Of a DNA stretch of 64,000 nt, positions 18,891 to 27,805 are shown piece by piece. The first letter of the stretch is position 1, and every line of letters starts with the position of its first letter. Both the position numbers and the translations under genes were made by a program. The notes below the pieces were generated by a model. That model saw only the letters and a list, made by a program, of their open reading frames with translations, searched no databases and had not been told where the DNA came from. Source of the stretch: Naasia aerilata (GTDB lineage: Bacteria; Actinomycetota; Actinomycetes; Actinomycetales; Microbacteriaceae); contig NZ_AP027731.1 of NCBI RefSeq assembly GCF_030296595.1, forward strand, positions 1,798,001 through 1,862,000, given 5' to 3'.

Positions 18891-19055
18891 GATGGCTTCC
18901 TTCGTTACGGGTGGCTGCGGCTTTCGCCGGGTCTTGGTAAGTGGACTGCCATCAGGACCAGGCTGGTCCGTCTGGGCTTTTGTCCCCCGACTAAGAGAAT
19001 GCCGTGTCCGCACTAGGGGGGACAAGAGGGGGACAGAGCCCAGTCTGGGTGCCAC
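18891..19055 (-). promoter_or_regulatory. Promoter/operator region of TasA-like gene, cassette 2
   Basis: Same block as 14037-14201, with TGTCCCCC at 18981-18988 and GGGGGACA at 19017-19024 and 19028-19035. Both cassettes should therefore respond to the same regulator. Confidence 0.45.
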
Positions 19056-19255
19056 CCGTGCGAGGTACGCTGTGAAGAAAAGCGGTGATCAGACGCCTGT
19101 CTCATTATGGGTGACAGCACTGTCCCCATATCGGCCGACTTTGCGGGGGACTTAGGTCCTAGTCGCCGCTGTGCTCGTACCCCTGCCCTAGACCGTTCTG
19201 TCCTCCATGTTGAGGACGCCGTCGCACGCCAGCACAGGGTGGCCGCGAAACGAGA
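19056..19255. other. Intergenic stretch upstream of cassette 2
   Basis: No gene seen. Contains CTGTCCCCATAT near 19119 and GCGGGGGACTTAGG near 19147, further GTCCCC-type half sites in inverted arrangement, which may belong to the control region of cassette 2. Confidence 0.35.
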
Positions 19256-19288
19256 GAACGCCCGGCCCCGCTGCGGGACCGGGCGTTC
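19256..19288 (-). terminator. Terminator of the SRPBCC gene
   Basis: GAACGCCCGG at 19256-19265 pairs with CCGGGCGTTC at 19279-19288. On the minus strand it starts 12 nt after the gene's stop and is followed by TCTCTCGTTTC. Confidence 0.75.
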
Positions 19289-19299
19289 GGAGGAGATCG

Positions 19300-19755
19300 T
19301 CAGTTGGAGACGTCGCCTCGCCAGGCGCCCTCTTCGACGCCCCGGCTCTCGATGAACTCCTTGAAGTTCTTGAGGTCCTTCTTGACGGCTCGCTCGTCGA
19401 AGCCGAGAGCGTCGCCCACCTTCTCGACGAGGCCTTCCGGCTTCCAGTCGATCTGAACCGTCACGCGCGAGGTCGTATCGCTCAGCTTGTGGAACGTGAC
19501 GACGCCGGCGTGCGCGTCCTTGCCGGTGATGCTGTTCCAGGCCACCCGCTCATCCGGGTGCTGTTCGGTGATCTCGGCGTCGAATTCGCGCTCCACGCCG
19601 CCGATCTTCACCTTCCAGTGGTTGTGCGTGTCGTCGATCTGCGTGATCTGCTCCACGAAGCTGAGGAACTTGGGGAACGACTCGAACTGCGTCCACTGGT
19701 TGTACGCGGTGCTGACGGGGACATCCACGTCGACTGTTTCGATGACCTGAGCCAT
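19300..19755 (-). CDS. SRPBCC-family (polyketide cyclase/dehydrase-like) protein
   Basis: The product has 151 residues. It begins MAQVIETVDVDVPVSTAYNQ followed by WTQFESFPKFLSFVEQI, the usual START/SRPBCC first strand and helix, then strands ending in VAWNSITG, VVTFHKLSD and RVTVQIDW, and a long C-terminal helix (EKVGDALGFDERAVKKDL). The fold binds hydrophobic ligands in a deep cavity. Actinobacterial proteins of this type are common, abundant and mostly of unknown function, sometimes stress-linked. A strong AAAGGAG site precedes the ATG and a clear terminator follows, so it is a single-gene unit. Confidence 0.85.
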   Translation of the reverse strand: MAQVIETVDVDVPVSTAYNQWTQFESFPKFLSFVEQITQIDDTHNHWKVKIGGVEREFDAEITEQHPDERVAWNSITGKDAHAGVVTFHKLSDTTSRVTVQIDWKPEGLVEKVGDALGFDERAVKKDLKNFKEFIESRGVEEGAWRGDVSN

Positions 19756-19912
19756 GAGGCTCCTTTCCGAAGGGTAGCGGGCAGGGAAGGGGTGGTCTTC
19801 ACGCTACGCGCGGCGTCCGGACGGTCGGGAATCTCCCCGGCTTCTCCCAGACAGGGTTGACACCCGCCCCTCCGGATCGGTAGGCGATCGGCGGGCATCG
19901 GCGGGGAGCGCA

Positions 19913-20110
19913 CTACTCCGGGTCGGGGCGCTCGGCGGGAGCTCCGGCGTCCCAGTCATCCGCGAGGAGGTCGTCCCCCGAGTCGAGAGGAGCCTCCGGA
20001 TCGTCGACAGGCTCCGCCACCGGGCGCTCCTCATCGGGCTCCGGGGGCAGCGACGAGCGGTAGGCATCCACCTTGTCCTCGACGGGAACCGGGTCGAACG
20101 GGTCGCTCAT
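19913..20110 (-). CDS. Small acidic hypothetical protein
   Basis: The product has 65 residues, very rich in Asp, Glu and Pro (for example PPEPDEERPVAEPVDDPEAP), with no hydrophobic segment and no Cys. It is probably disordered. A GGAGGAG site lies six bases before the ATG at 20110, which supports translation. I do not recognise a family. It stands alone between the SRPBCC gene and the divergent kinase operon. Confidence 0.6.
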   Translation of the reverse strand: MSDPFDPVPVEDKVDAYRSSLPPEPDEERPVAEPVDDPEAPLDSGDDLLADDWDAGAPAERPDPE

Positions 20111-20346
20111 GCTGCTCCTCCTCGCTCGGCCTCCACGGTAGGCCCCGCCGTCCGGGCCCGCCAGAGGCGCTCGTCTCCGCCGCTCCCGCCCTGTTCCTGC
20201 AAGCGCACCTCCGCCTGCCCAGTGGTGCTGGCCGAATCACCGAGAAGCCGGCTGCCGCGCGCCGACCGCAAGGGATCGGCCGCTCGCCGGGGCCGATTCT
20301 CTTCGATGTGGTCGGGTGGACGGCGAAGCGGTGGGAGCATCGAAGC
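20111..20346. other. Divergent intergenic region upstream of the kinase operon
   Basis: The 236-nt spacer should hold promoters for both sides. ATCGGCC at 20275-20281 and GGCCGAT at 20291-20297 form a small inverted repeat. No confident promoter or gene is visible. Confidence 0.3.
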
Positions 20347-21296
20347 GTGCTCCTCGCCATCGACGGCGGAAATTCCAAGACCGACGCCGTCCTCCTCGAT
20401 CCCTGTGGCGTGTTCGTCGCCCGGCTGCGAGCCCCGGGCAGCGGCGCCGGTCCCGCGCACGTGGCCTCCGTGCTCGCCGCGATGCTCGCAGAGGCGAGAG
20501 TCCCGCCCGTCACGATCACGCGGTGTTCCGCCGCGCTGGCCGGCCTGGACTTCGACGAGGACGCCGAGGCGTACCGGTCGGCGCTCTCCGAGCTGCTGCC
20601 CGCCGCCGAGCTCCAGGTCGTGGGCGACGCACGAGCGGTCCTCGACGCCGCGGGCGGGTCGGGCATCGCGGTGATCTACGGCGCGGGGTTCAATGCCGTG
20701 GCGGCCGGCCCGCGCGGCGTGGGCACCCATCCTGCGCTCGGGTGGTCGACGGGGAGTGGGGCGGCGGCCACGACCTGGGCCGCGAGGCGGTGCGGATCGC
20801 CTACCGCTCGGCCGACGGGCGCGGTCTGCGGTCGGTGCTCGAGACCCGCGTGCTCGTGGCGACCGGCGCGCCGGACCACCGGGAGCTGGCGCGAGCGATC
20901 CGCGACGAGCGCGTCGGCGCGGCGGAGGTGGGGGCGCTCGCGCAGACCCTGCTCGATGCGGCAGCGGACGGGGACACCCCGTCGAGCGAGGTCGCCGAAC
21001 GGGCGTGCGCCGAGGTCGTCGAGCTCGCTCTTCTCGTGGCCGCGCAGGCCTACGGGAATGAGCGCCCAGCAGTCATCCCCGCGGTCCTCGCGGGAGGCGT
21101 GTTCCGCAGCGCGTACTTCACCGAGCGCGTCACGGCGGCGCTCGCTCCGCACGGCATCCTCGCGCGCCGGTTCGAGGGCGACCCGGTGCTCGGCGTCGCG
21201 CGGGAGGTCTGCCGGTCGGCGGGCGTCCGCCCGAGCGGTGTGCCGGGGCTCGATGATCCTCAGAAGAACGACATGGAGAGGACGGAGCCGGAATGA
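20347..21296 (+). CDS. BadF/BadG-type ATPase, N-acetylglucosamine kinase-like (one frameshift)
   Basis: About 316 residues. LLAIDGGNSKTDAVLLD is the phosphate-1 loop of the ASKHA fold; VIYGAGFNAVA is the phosphate-2 region; VIPAVLAGGVFRS is the adenosine loop near the end. GTG at 20347 is chosen because the conserved strand begins at once and GGGAG lies about ten bases upstream; an ATG at 20308 would add a non-conserved extension. The frame breaks near 20752 (four G, five needed) between GWST and GEWGGGHDLGREAV. The stop overlaps the next start (ATGA). Family members phosphorylate GlcNAc or other sugars with ATP. Next to a phospho-glycosidase it may phosphorylate a disaccharide or its product in the cytosol. 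Confidence 0.85.
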
Positions 21297-22569
21297 AGAT
21301 CGCCGTCATCGGGGGAGGCTCGACCTACACCCCCGAGCTCGTATCGGGCCTCTGGCGCCAGCGGGACCGGCTCCCGGTCGACGAGCTCTGGCTGATGGAC
21401 CCCGACCTTCCGCGGCTCGAGGTGGTGGGCGGGATGGCGCGCAGGATGCTGGCGAAGCAGGGCTCGGACGTCGGGGTCACCCTCACCGGCGACCGGTCCG
21501 CAGCGATCGACGGGGCCGACGCCGTGCTGATCCAGCTGCGCGTGGGCGGGCAGGCGGCGCGCCTCCGCGACGAGACGTTCCCCCTGCAGTGCGACTGCGT
21601 GGGCCAGGAGACCACCGGTGCCGGCGGGCTCGCCAAGGCCCTGCGGACCGTGCCGGTCGTCCTCGACATCGCGGACGAGACCGCTCGGCGCGCGGCGCCG
21701 CGAGCGCACCTCATCGACTTCACCAACCCGGTCGGCATCAACACGCGGGCCCTGCTCGGCGCGGGCCACGCGGCGCTCGGCCTCTGCAACTCGGCCATCG
21801 GCGTCCAGCGCTGGATCGCCGAGGAGCGGGGATCGACCCCTGGCGGGTCGAGGTGGATCCGATCGGCCTCAATCACCTCAGCTGGTTCCGGGCCATCCGG
21901 GTCGACGGGGAGGACATCCTCCCGGGCCTCATCGAGCGCGACTGGGAGCGGCTCGGCCGCCGCGGCGGCGTGGCGGGCGAGCTCATCCGCGAGCTCGGCG
22001 TGCTGCCCTCCTACTACCTGCACTACTACTACGAGCACGACGCCGCGGTCCGGCAGATGAAGCAGGAGACGCCGCGTGCGCAGGTGGTGGCCGACACGGA
22101 GAAGGAGCTTCTCGAGATCTACGCCGACGAGCGGGTCGACGAGAAGCCGCCGCAGCTCGACCGGCGGGGAGGGGCCTGGTACAGCGAGGCGGCGACTGCG
22201 CTGCTCGCCTCCCTCGTCGCCGGGACCGGGGACAACCACGTGGTCAACGTCCGGAACGCGGGAACGATCGCGGGCCTCGCGGACGACGACGTCATCGAGA
22301 CGCTCTGCCGGATCGACGGCGACGGAGCGACGCCGCTGCCGCAGGCACCCGTCGCCCCGGAGCTGCTCGGCCTGATCCAGCACGTGTCGGCCTACGAGCG
22401 GCTTGCGGTGGAAGCCGCGGTCACCGGGGACCGCGTCGCGCTGCGCAAGGCTCTCCTCGCGCACCCGCTCGTCGGCCAGTGGTCCCTCGTGACCCGGCTC
22501 GAGCAGCTGCTGCTCGAGACCGGCGCCGAGCACCTGCCCCGGTTCGCGGTGCAGAAGGTTGCGGAATGA
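21293..22569 (+). CDS. Glycoside hydrolase family 4, 6-phospho-beta-glucosidase-like (one frameshift)
   Basis: About 425 residues. The N-terminal KIAVIGGGSTYTPELVSGL is the GH4 NAD-binding motif; LIDFTNPVGI and the LCNSAIG segment (metal-binding Cys-Asn) follow, then PIGLNHLSWF and the C-terminal VPVAPELL-like region. GH4 enzymes cleave 6-phospho-glycosides by an NAD- and divalent metal-dependent redox mechanism. The frame breaks near 21830 (four G, five needed). It overlaps the kinase gene upstream and the FAD oxidoreductase downstream by ATGA. No phosphotransferase or ABC transporter gene is adjacent, so the phosphate on its substrate may come from the neighbouring kinase. Confidence 0.88.
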
Positions 22570-24107
22570 CCGCGGCGGAGAGCGACGTCCTCGTCTACGG
22601 CGCGACGTCGGCCGGCGTGTGCGCCGCCGTCGCCGCGGCCGAGGCCGGCAGCACTGTGCGCCTGCTCGAGCCCGGCCGTCACGTGGGCGGGATGACGTCG
22701 GGCGGCCTCGGCTACACCGACGTCGGCGACCCGCGCGTGCTCGGCGGGATGGCGACGCGCTTCCGGAACGCCGTCGCGGAGCACTATGGCGTCGCGCCCG
22801 GGCGCTACGCGGGTCCCGAGCCGCACGTCGCCGAGCGGATCTTCCTCGAGTGGCTCGAGGGGGCCGGGGTCGAGGTCGTCTTCGGTGCCCGCATCGCATC
22901 CGTGGAGACGGTCTCGGGACACGTGCGCGCCGTCACGACGGCCGACGGGAGCCGTCATCCCGCGGCCGTGTTCGTCGACGCGAGCTACGAGGGCGACCTG
23001 CTCGCGCTCGCGGGAGTTCCGGCGTCGGTGGGACGCGAGGACCGGACCCTGTACGGCGAGCGGTTCGCCGGGCGGCAGGAGCTCGCGCCGGGCATGCACG
23101 TGTTCCCGCCGTGGGTGTCGCCCTTCGCGGGCGACGAGGAGGGCCTCAACGAGGGACCGCTGCTGCCGCAGATCAAACCCGAGCCGCTGGCCCCGGTCGG
23201 GGCGGGCGACGGCGGCGTGATGTCGTACGGCTACCGCATGTGCCTGACCACGGCGGCCGACCGCATCCCGTTCTCGCGCCGCGACGGCTACGACGAGGCG
23301 CACTGGGAGCTGGGGCGCCGGCTGTTCCGGCACTGGGAGCAGACGGGAGCCGTGCCACCCGCCGGGCGGATGCTGGGACTCGAGGAGAACCTGCCGCACG
23401 GCAAGGCGGACGGGAACTCCCTGGGCCCCTTCTCCCTCAGCGTCCTGGACGGCGCCGCCTGGGAGTACCCGCTGGCCGCGCCCGCCCGTCGGGAGGAGCT
23501 GCGGCTGCACCACCTGCACCACGCCCAGGACTTCCTCTGGTTCCTCTCCTCCGATCCGGACGTGCCGGCACACATCCGGAGCGAGCTCTCGCGCTGGGGC
23601 CTGCCGGCCGACGAGTTCGCCGACACCGGCCACTTCCCGCACCAGCTGTACGTGCGCGAGGCGCGGCGCATGCACGGGGAGCACACGCTGACCGAGCACG
23701 ACCTCGTGTCGGGGTCGGTCCCGGACGACAGCGTCGCGCTGGGGTCGTACCACCTCGACATCCGGGAGGTGCAGCGGGCGTGGCGGTGGGTGTACGAGCA
23801 CCCGCGGCCGATCGGGATGGTCGTGACCGAGGGCTACCTCTCGGTTCCGGTGCCGCGCTACGGCATCCCGTACCGCTCGCTCACGCCCCGGCGCGAGGAT
23901 GCCGACAACCTCCTGGTGCCCGTCTGCATCTCGGCCTCGCACGTCGCGTTCTCGTCGGTCCGCATGGAGGTGCAGTACCAGATGCTCGGTCACGCGGCCG
24001 GGGTGGCCGCGGCGATGGCGGCGGACTCCGGCACTGCCGTGCAAGCGGTGGACGTCCGGCTCCTGCGCGATCGCCTCGCCGAGGCGGGCCAGGTGCTCAC
24101 GGTGTGA
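22566..24107 (+). CDS. FAD-dependent oxidoreductase (pfam12831-like)
   Basis: The product has 513 residues. SDVLVYGATSAGVCAAVAAA with LLEPGRHVGGMTSGGLGYTD is a Rossmann FAD site of the type found in FAD-dependent oxidoreductases (pfam12831) that often accompany carbohydrate genes in actinobacteria. VFVDASYEGDLLALAGV marks the second FAD contact, and YRSLTPRREDADNLLVPVCI the C-terminal part. There is no signal peptide or membrane segment, so it is cytosolic. Third gene of the kinase-GH4 operon. It may oxidise a sugar or sugar acid released by the glycosidase; substrate unknown. Confidence 0.85.
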   Translation: MTAAESDVLVYGATSAGVCAAVAAAEAGSTVRLLEPGRHVGGMTSGGLGYTDVGDPRVLGGMATRFRNAVAEHYGVAPGRYAGPEPHVAERIFLEWLEGAGVEVVFGARIASVETVSGHVRAVTTADGSRHPAAVFVDASYEGDLLALAGVPASVGREDRTLYGERFAGRQELAPGMHVFPPWVSPFAGDEEGLNEGPLLPQIKPEPLAPVGAGDGGVMSYGYRMCLTTAADRIPFSRRDGYDEAHWELGRRLFRHWEQTGAVPPAGRMLGLEENLPHGKADGNSLGPFSLSVLDGAAWEYPLAAPARREELRLHHLHHAQDFLWFLSSDPDVPAHIRSELSRWGLPADEFADTGHFPHQLYVREARRMHGEHTLTEHDLVSGSVPDDSVALGSYHLDIREVQRAWRWVYEHPRPIGMVVTEGYLSVPVPRYGIPYRSLTPRREDADNLLVPVCISASHVAFSSVRMEVQYQMLGHAAGVAAAMAADSGTAVQAVDVRLLRDRLAEAGQVLTV

Positions 24108-24131
24108 TCGCCCTTCGCCGGCGTGGAGCCC

Positions 24132-24150
24132 GCCGGCCGGTCCGGCCGGC
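24132..24150. terminator. Bidirectional terminator between convergent genes
   Basis: GCCGGCCGG at 24132-24140 pairs with CCGGCCGGC at 24142-24150 across one base. It separates the convergent oxidoreductase and amidase genes. Confidence 0.6.
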
Positions 24151-24164
24151 CCTTGAGCAGTCGC

Positions 24165-25622
24165 TCAGCTGAAAGGCGGGCGGTGGCGCCAGGGACGCGC
24201 CGACTCGAAGCGGGCGGCCGCTCTGAGCACTCTCGCGTCCTCGAGGTGCCCGCCCGCGAGCTGCAGCCCCACCGGGAGTCCCGCGGAGGTGAGGCCTACC
24301 GGAACGGTGATGGCGGGAGTGCCGGTCATGTTGAACGGGTAGGTGTTGATCCAGCCGAGGATCCGCCGGCGGAGGGGCTCCCCGTCCAAATGGGCGGGAC
24401 CGAAGCGCCCGGCCGGATACCCGGGCACTCGCACGGTGGGGGAGACCAGCAGATCGTGCTCGGACAGAAAGGCGGCGAAGGCCCGATAGACCCCAGCGCG
24501 CACCATGTCGGCCGCGGCCGTGCGCGAGCCGCTCGCGGCGGCGCCGGCCGCGACGATCTCGTAGAGCTCCTCGTCCACCTCGCCGTCGCGTCGGAGCGCG
24601 TCCCAGTCGTAGGCGTCCAGGTCGGGGGCATACGCGGGCAGCCAGACGCTGTCCCACATCGACTCCTCCGGGTTCGGCCACGGCGGAGCGGCCGTCACCA
24701 CCGTGGCGCCCAGTTCTTCGAACGCCGAGACCGCGGACTGGCAGAGATCGAGGACCTCCGGATCGGTGTCGCCGCCGATGCCGAGGTCGGGCGACCACGC
24801 GATGCGCCAGCCGCGGAGCGGGCGGCCTGCGTCGTCGCCCTCGTCGGTGAGCGCCCGCACGTAGTCGATGTTGTCGCGGGGAAGGCTCAGCGGGTCCGCC
24901 GCGTCGGGCCCGGCCTCGACGTTGAGCATCAATGCGACGTCGGGCACCGAGCGGGCGAGGATTCCGTGCGAGAGGAACGTGGCGAACCTCGTCGGCAGGA
25001 GCTGCTGGGGGATGCGCCCGGTGCTCGGCTTGAAGCCCACGAGCCCGCACATCGCCCCGGGAACGCGGATCGATCCCGCGCCGTCGCTGCCGTCCGCGAG
25101 CGGGGTCAGCCCCGCCGCGACCGAGGCGGCCGCGCCCCCGCTCGACCCGCCCGGCGACGCATCGAGGTTCCACGGATTGCGGGTGACGCCGTAGAGGTGG
25201 CCGTCCGTGCCGCAGCGATAGCCGTTCTCAGGCAGGTTCGTCTTGCCCATCAGGAGCCCGCCGGCCGTTCGGAGGCGCCGCGTGACCACGGCGTCGAAGT
25301 CGGCGACGTGGCCTCGCATCGCCGCCATCGCGCCGGTGTGGGGCAGACCGCGAGCGGCCGTGCTCTCCTTCAGGGAGTACGGGACGCCCGCGAGGGGTCC
25401 CGGATCCTCGCCCGACCGGACGGCGGCATCGATCGTCGCCGCCCGCCGCCGCACCTCGGCCGGGTCGTGATGCACGAACGCGTTCAACGCCGGGTTGAGG
25501 CGCGCGATCCGCTCGAGGAAGTGCTCAGCCACGTCGCCGGCGCTCAGCCGCCCTCCACGCACCCGTTCCGCGATCTCCGTCGCGGTCATCCAGGTGAGGT
25601 CGTCGCCGTTCCCATCAGCCAT
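24165..25622 (-). CDS. Amidase-signature hydrolase
   Basis: The product has 485 residues. The Ser-cisSer-Lys triad is visible: Lys ~85 in PYSLKEST, cis-Ser ~161 in PGGSSGGAAASVAAG, and nucleophile Ser ~183 in DGAGSIRVPG. The C-terminal NMTGTPAITVPVGLTSAGLP is typical of the family. Amidase-signature enzymes split C-N bonds in amides, nitriles' amide products or carbamates; GatA is a relative but would sit with gatB/gatC, which are absent. An AAGGG site precedes the ATG at 25622. It converges on the FAD oxidoreductase. Substrate unknown; cytosolic. Confidence 0.9.
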   Translation of the reverse strand: MADGNGDDLTWMTATEIAERVRGGRLSAGDVAEHFLERIARLNPALNAFVHHDPAEVRRRAATIDAAVRSGEDPGPLAGVPYSLKESTAARGLPHTGAMAAMRGHVADFDAVVTRRLRTAGGLLMGKTNLPENGYRCGTDGHLYGVTRNPWNLDASPGGSSGGAAASVAAGLTPLADGSDGAGSIRVPGAMCGLVGFKPSTGRIPQQLLPTRFATFLSHGILARSVPDVALMLNVEAGPDAADPLSLPRDNIDYVRALTDEGDDAGRPLRGWRIAWSPDLGIGGDTDPEVLDLCQSAVSAFEELGATVVTAAPPWPNPEESMWDSVWLPAYAPDLDAYDWDALRRDGEVDEELYEIVAAGAAASGSRTAAADMVRAGVYRAFAAFLSEHDLLVSPTVRVPGYPAGRFGPAHLDGEPLRRRILGWINTYPFNMTGTPAITVPVGLTSAGLPVGLQLAGGHLEDARVLRAAARFESARPWRHRPPFS

Positions 25623-25689
25623 GCTGCGCCCTTCCGCTCGGCGGTCCCGATCGTATCGAGAGGGGCTCCTGGGTCAGGGTCCGGGGACT

Positions 25690-26068
25690 CCGCTGATTGA
25701 GGAGCCCCCGCGGAGCGGGCGTCTCGAAATCAGCAGCGGTTCCGCGGGGTGGAGCTCTCAAGTCCGGCCCTGGTTTCGAGACGCGCCTGCGGCGCTCCTC
25801 AACCATCGGTGGTGAGGAGACCCGCTGATTGAGGAGCCCGCGGAGCGGGCGTCTCGAAATCAGCAGCGATTCCTCGGGGTGGAGGTCTCAAGTCCGGCCC
25901 AGGTTTCGAGACGCGCCTGCGGCGCTCCTCAACCATCGGTGGTGAGGAGACCCGCTGATTGAGGAGCCCGCGGAGCGGGCGTCTCGAAATCAGCAGCGAT
26001 TCCGCGGGTGTAGCTCTCAAGTCCGGCCCTGGTTTCGAGACGCGACTACGGCGCTCCTCAATCATCGG
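25690..26068. repeat. Tandem array of three palindromic intergenic repeats (family 2)
   Basis: Units at 25690-25809, 25822-25939 and 25952-26068 repeat with a period of about 130 bp. Each starts CCGCTGATTGAGGAG, carries GGGCGTCTCGAAATCAGCAG, then a variable middle, and ends with the inverse arm GGTTTCGAGACGCG and CTCCTCAACCATCGG, so every unit can fold into a long imperfect hairpin. Two more units follow ilvC at 56995-57285. No coding capacity is evident. Confidence 0.85.
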
Positions 26069-26089
26069 GTGGTGCGGTCCGGGCGGGTC

Positions 26090-27805
26090 TCAGTCGAGGG
26101 GAGGGCGGAACGCCGTGGACGGGTCGGGCGCCTCGGCGGGCCCCGCGGGCGCGAGGCCGAGGACCGACCGGGTGAAGTCGCCGAGCATCGTGCGGAGGAC
26201 GTCGTGCGCACCCGACGCCGCGGCGTCGAGCCGTGCCGTCAGCCGGGCGCGGTCCTCGGCCGAGATCGGGGAGCCTTCGGAGGACAGGTCCAACGCCTCC
26301 AGGGCGACCGCGGCCTCCCGCGCCGCCGCCGACAGCCACGGCCGGAGCTGATCGACGAGCGCACCGTGCACGCCCTTCGCCGCGTCGGGCAGGCCGGCCA
26401 GCCCGCCGAGCGCATCACGGAGGCGCTCGATTGCGCCCGGGTCGCCCGCCAAGGCTCCCGGGAGCTCCGCGGAGACGTGCGGCGCCCGGTCCGCGCTCGG
26501 CGGCCACGCGCTCGCCGCCCGGACCAGCGGGCGCAGCGCGTCCGCCAGGGGTTCTGCCACCGCCCGCACGCCCCGCGTCGCCGAACCTGCGGGATCGTAG
26601 GCGGACGGGTTCCACGCCCAATCGGCGACCGTCGCGAGGGCGAACTGGGAGGCGGACGCCTGCACCATCGGATTCGCGCTCACCCCGGCGAGCCGCGAGC
26701 CGGCGAGGTCCGTGGAGCGACCGACCAGCGGTCCGAGGAAGAGCCGGGTCGGGTCGAAGTCGTTGACGGGGAAGTTGTCCCACAGCAGCAGGTCCCGGTC
26801 GAAGGCCGCGGCGGCCGCGTCGATCTCCGCGCGGGTCACCGAGCCGACGACCACATCCGATCCGGTCCACCACACCAGAGTGTCGGCGGGCAGCGTCTCC
26901 GCGAGCCTGCGGCGGTAGGCGCTCGTCTCCACGCCGGCGTACTCGGTGGGGCACATCACGAGGCGCTCGCCGCCCCGGGGAGCGAGGAAGCCCTCCGCGA
27001 AGGCCGCGCATACCGCGCCGTGGGCGGCGCCCGTGTCGCCCTTCTCGCTGCCGAACGCGGCGCGGTCCTCCTCATGCTGGAGGTGGGGCGGGATGTCGTC
27101 GAAGAGCAGCGCGAACGAGCGGACGCCGACGTCCCAGAGCTGCTGCGCCTTGGCGAACAGGAGCGCCCGCTCGGCGGGGGAGGAGTAGACCATCGAGAGA
27201 CCGGGCGCGATCGTGTAGGTGAACCGCACGCGGTAGGCGCGGGCGGCCTCGACGAGCTCGGCGAGCAGCGCGAGGTCGGCGGCCGGGTAGGGCTCGCGCC
27301 AGCGCTCGCGGTGGTACGGGTCGTCCTTCGGCGCATACGCGTAGCTGTTCAGCTTGTGCCGCGCGAGGAAGCGCAGGTGCTCGAGGCGCTCGCCGTGGCT
27401 CCATGGGGCCCCGTAGAAGCCCTCGATCGTGCCCCGCCAGGGAAGCGCCGGCTCGTCCCGGATGGAGAGCGCGGGGAGGGCGCGCGACCCGGCCGTCGTG
27501 AGCAGCGCCTCGAACGTGGTGCGGGCCCGGAAGAGACCGACCTCGCCGGACGCCGCGAGCACCGCCTCGCCCCCGCCCTCCGGCGTCGCCCGGATGCGCA
27601 GCGCATACCCCTCCGGGCCGAGGGTGGTCGGGTCGAGATCGCTGACCGCCGCCCAGGCGGCCGACGACGGATCGACTCCTTGGAGCACCGGGTCGCGGAC
27701 CTGCACCACCGGCCCATCGAGGCGGGAGAGGACAGGCGTCGGGGAGAGGGATTCCAGGACGCGGGACGGGCTCGACAGCGCAGCCGGGGGCTGAGAAGTA
27801 CCCAC
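26090..27805 (-). CDS. Glycoside hydrolase family 84, beta-N-acetylglucosaminidase
   Basis: The product has 571 residues. The catalytic domain starts with WRGTIEGFYGAPWSHGER, contains NSYAYAPKDDPYHRERWR and the catalytic Asp pair at ~236-237 in FALLFDDIPPH, and WDNFPVNDF; a helical C-terminal domain follows. GH84 enzymes use substrate-assisted catalysis to remove beta-linked GlcNAc. There is no signal peptide, so it is probably cytosolic and acts on imported oligosaccharides. GTG at 27805 is supported by a TATCGT -10 six bases upstream (leaderless message) that lies inside the LacI-type operator shared with the divergent gene. It belongs to the LacI-controlled glycan locus. Confidence 0.9.
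   Translation of the reverse strand: MGTSQPPAALSSPSRVLESLSPTPVLSRLDGPVVQVRDPVLQGVDPSSAAWAAVSDLDPTTLGPEGYALRIRATPEGGGEAVLAASGEVGLFRARTTFEALLTTAGSRALPALSIRDEPALPWRGTIEGFYGAPWSHGERLEHLRFLARHKLNSYAYAPKDDPYHRERWREPYPAADLALLAELVEAARAYRVRFTYTIAPGLSMVYSSPAERALLFAKAQQLWDVGVRSFALLFDDIPPHLQHEEDRAAFGSEKGDTGAAHGAVCAAFAEGFLAPRGGERLVMCPTEYAGVETSAYRRRLAETLPADTLVWWTGSDVVVGSVTRAEIDAAAAAFDRDLLLWDNFPVNDFDPTRLFLGPLVGRSTDLAGSRLAGVSANPMVQASASQFALATVADWAWNPSAYDPAGSATRGVRAVAEPLADALRPLVRAASAWPPSADRAPHVSAELPGALAGDPGAIERLRDALGGLAGLPDAAKGVHGALVDQLRPWLSAAAREAAVALEALDLSSEGSPISAEDRARLTARLDAAASGAHDVLRTMLGDFTRSVLGLAPAGPAEAPDPSTAFRPPLD

Larger units (their letters stand above)
18375..19055. repeat. Near-identical 681-bp direct duplication, copy 2
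   Basis: Partner of 13521-14201, offset by 4854 bp, same orientation. Sequences diverge at once beyond 19055. Confidence 0.9.

Noticed and set aside
20347..21296. Kinase as a BcrA/HgdC-type dehydratase activator
   Set aside because: The sugar-locus context and lack of the activator Cys cluster favour a sugar kinase.
25690..26068. Possible CRISPR array
   Set aside because: Units are about 130 bp, few, internally palindromic and lack short unique spacers or cas genes.
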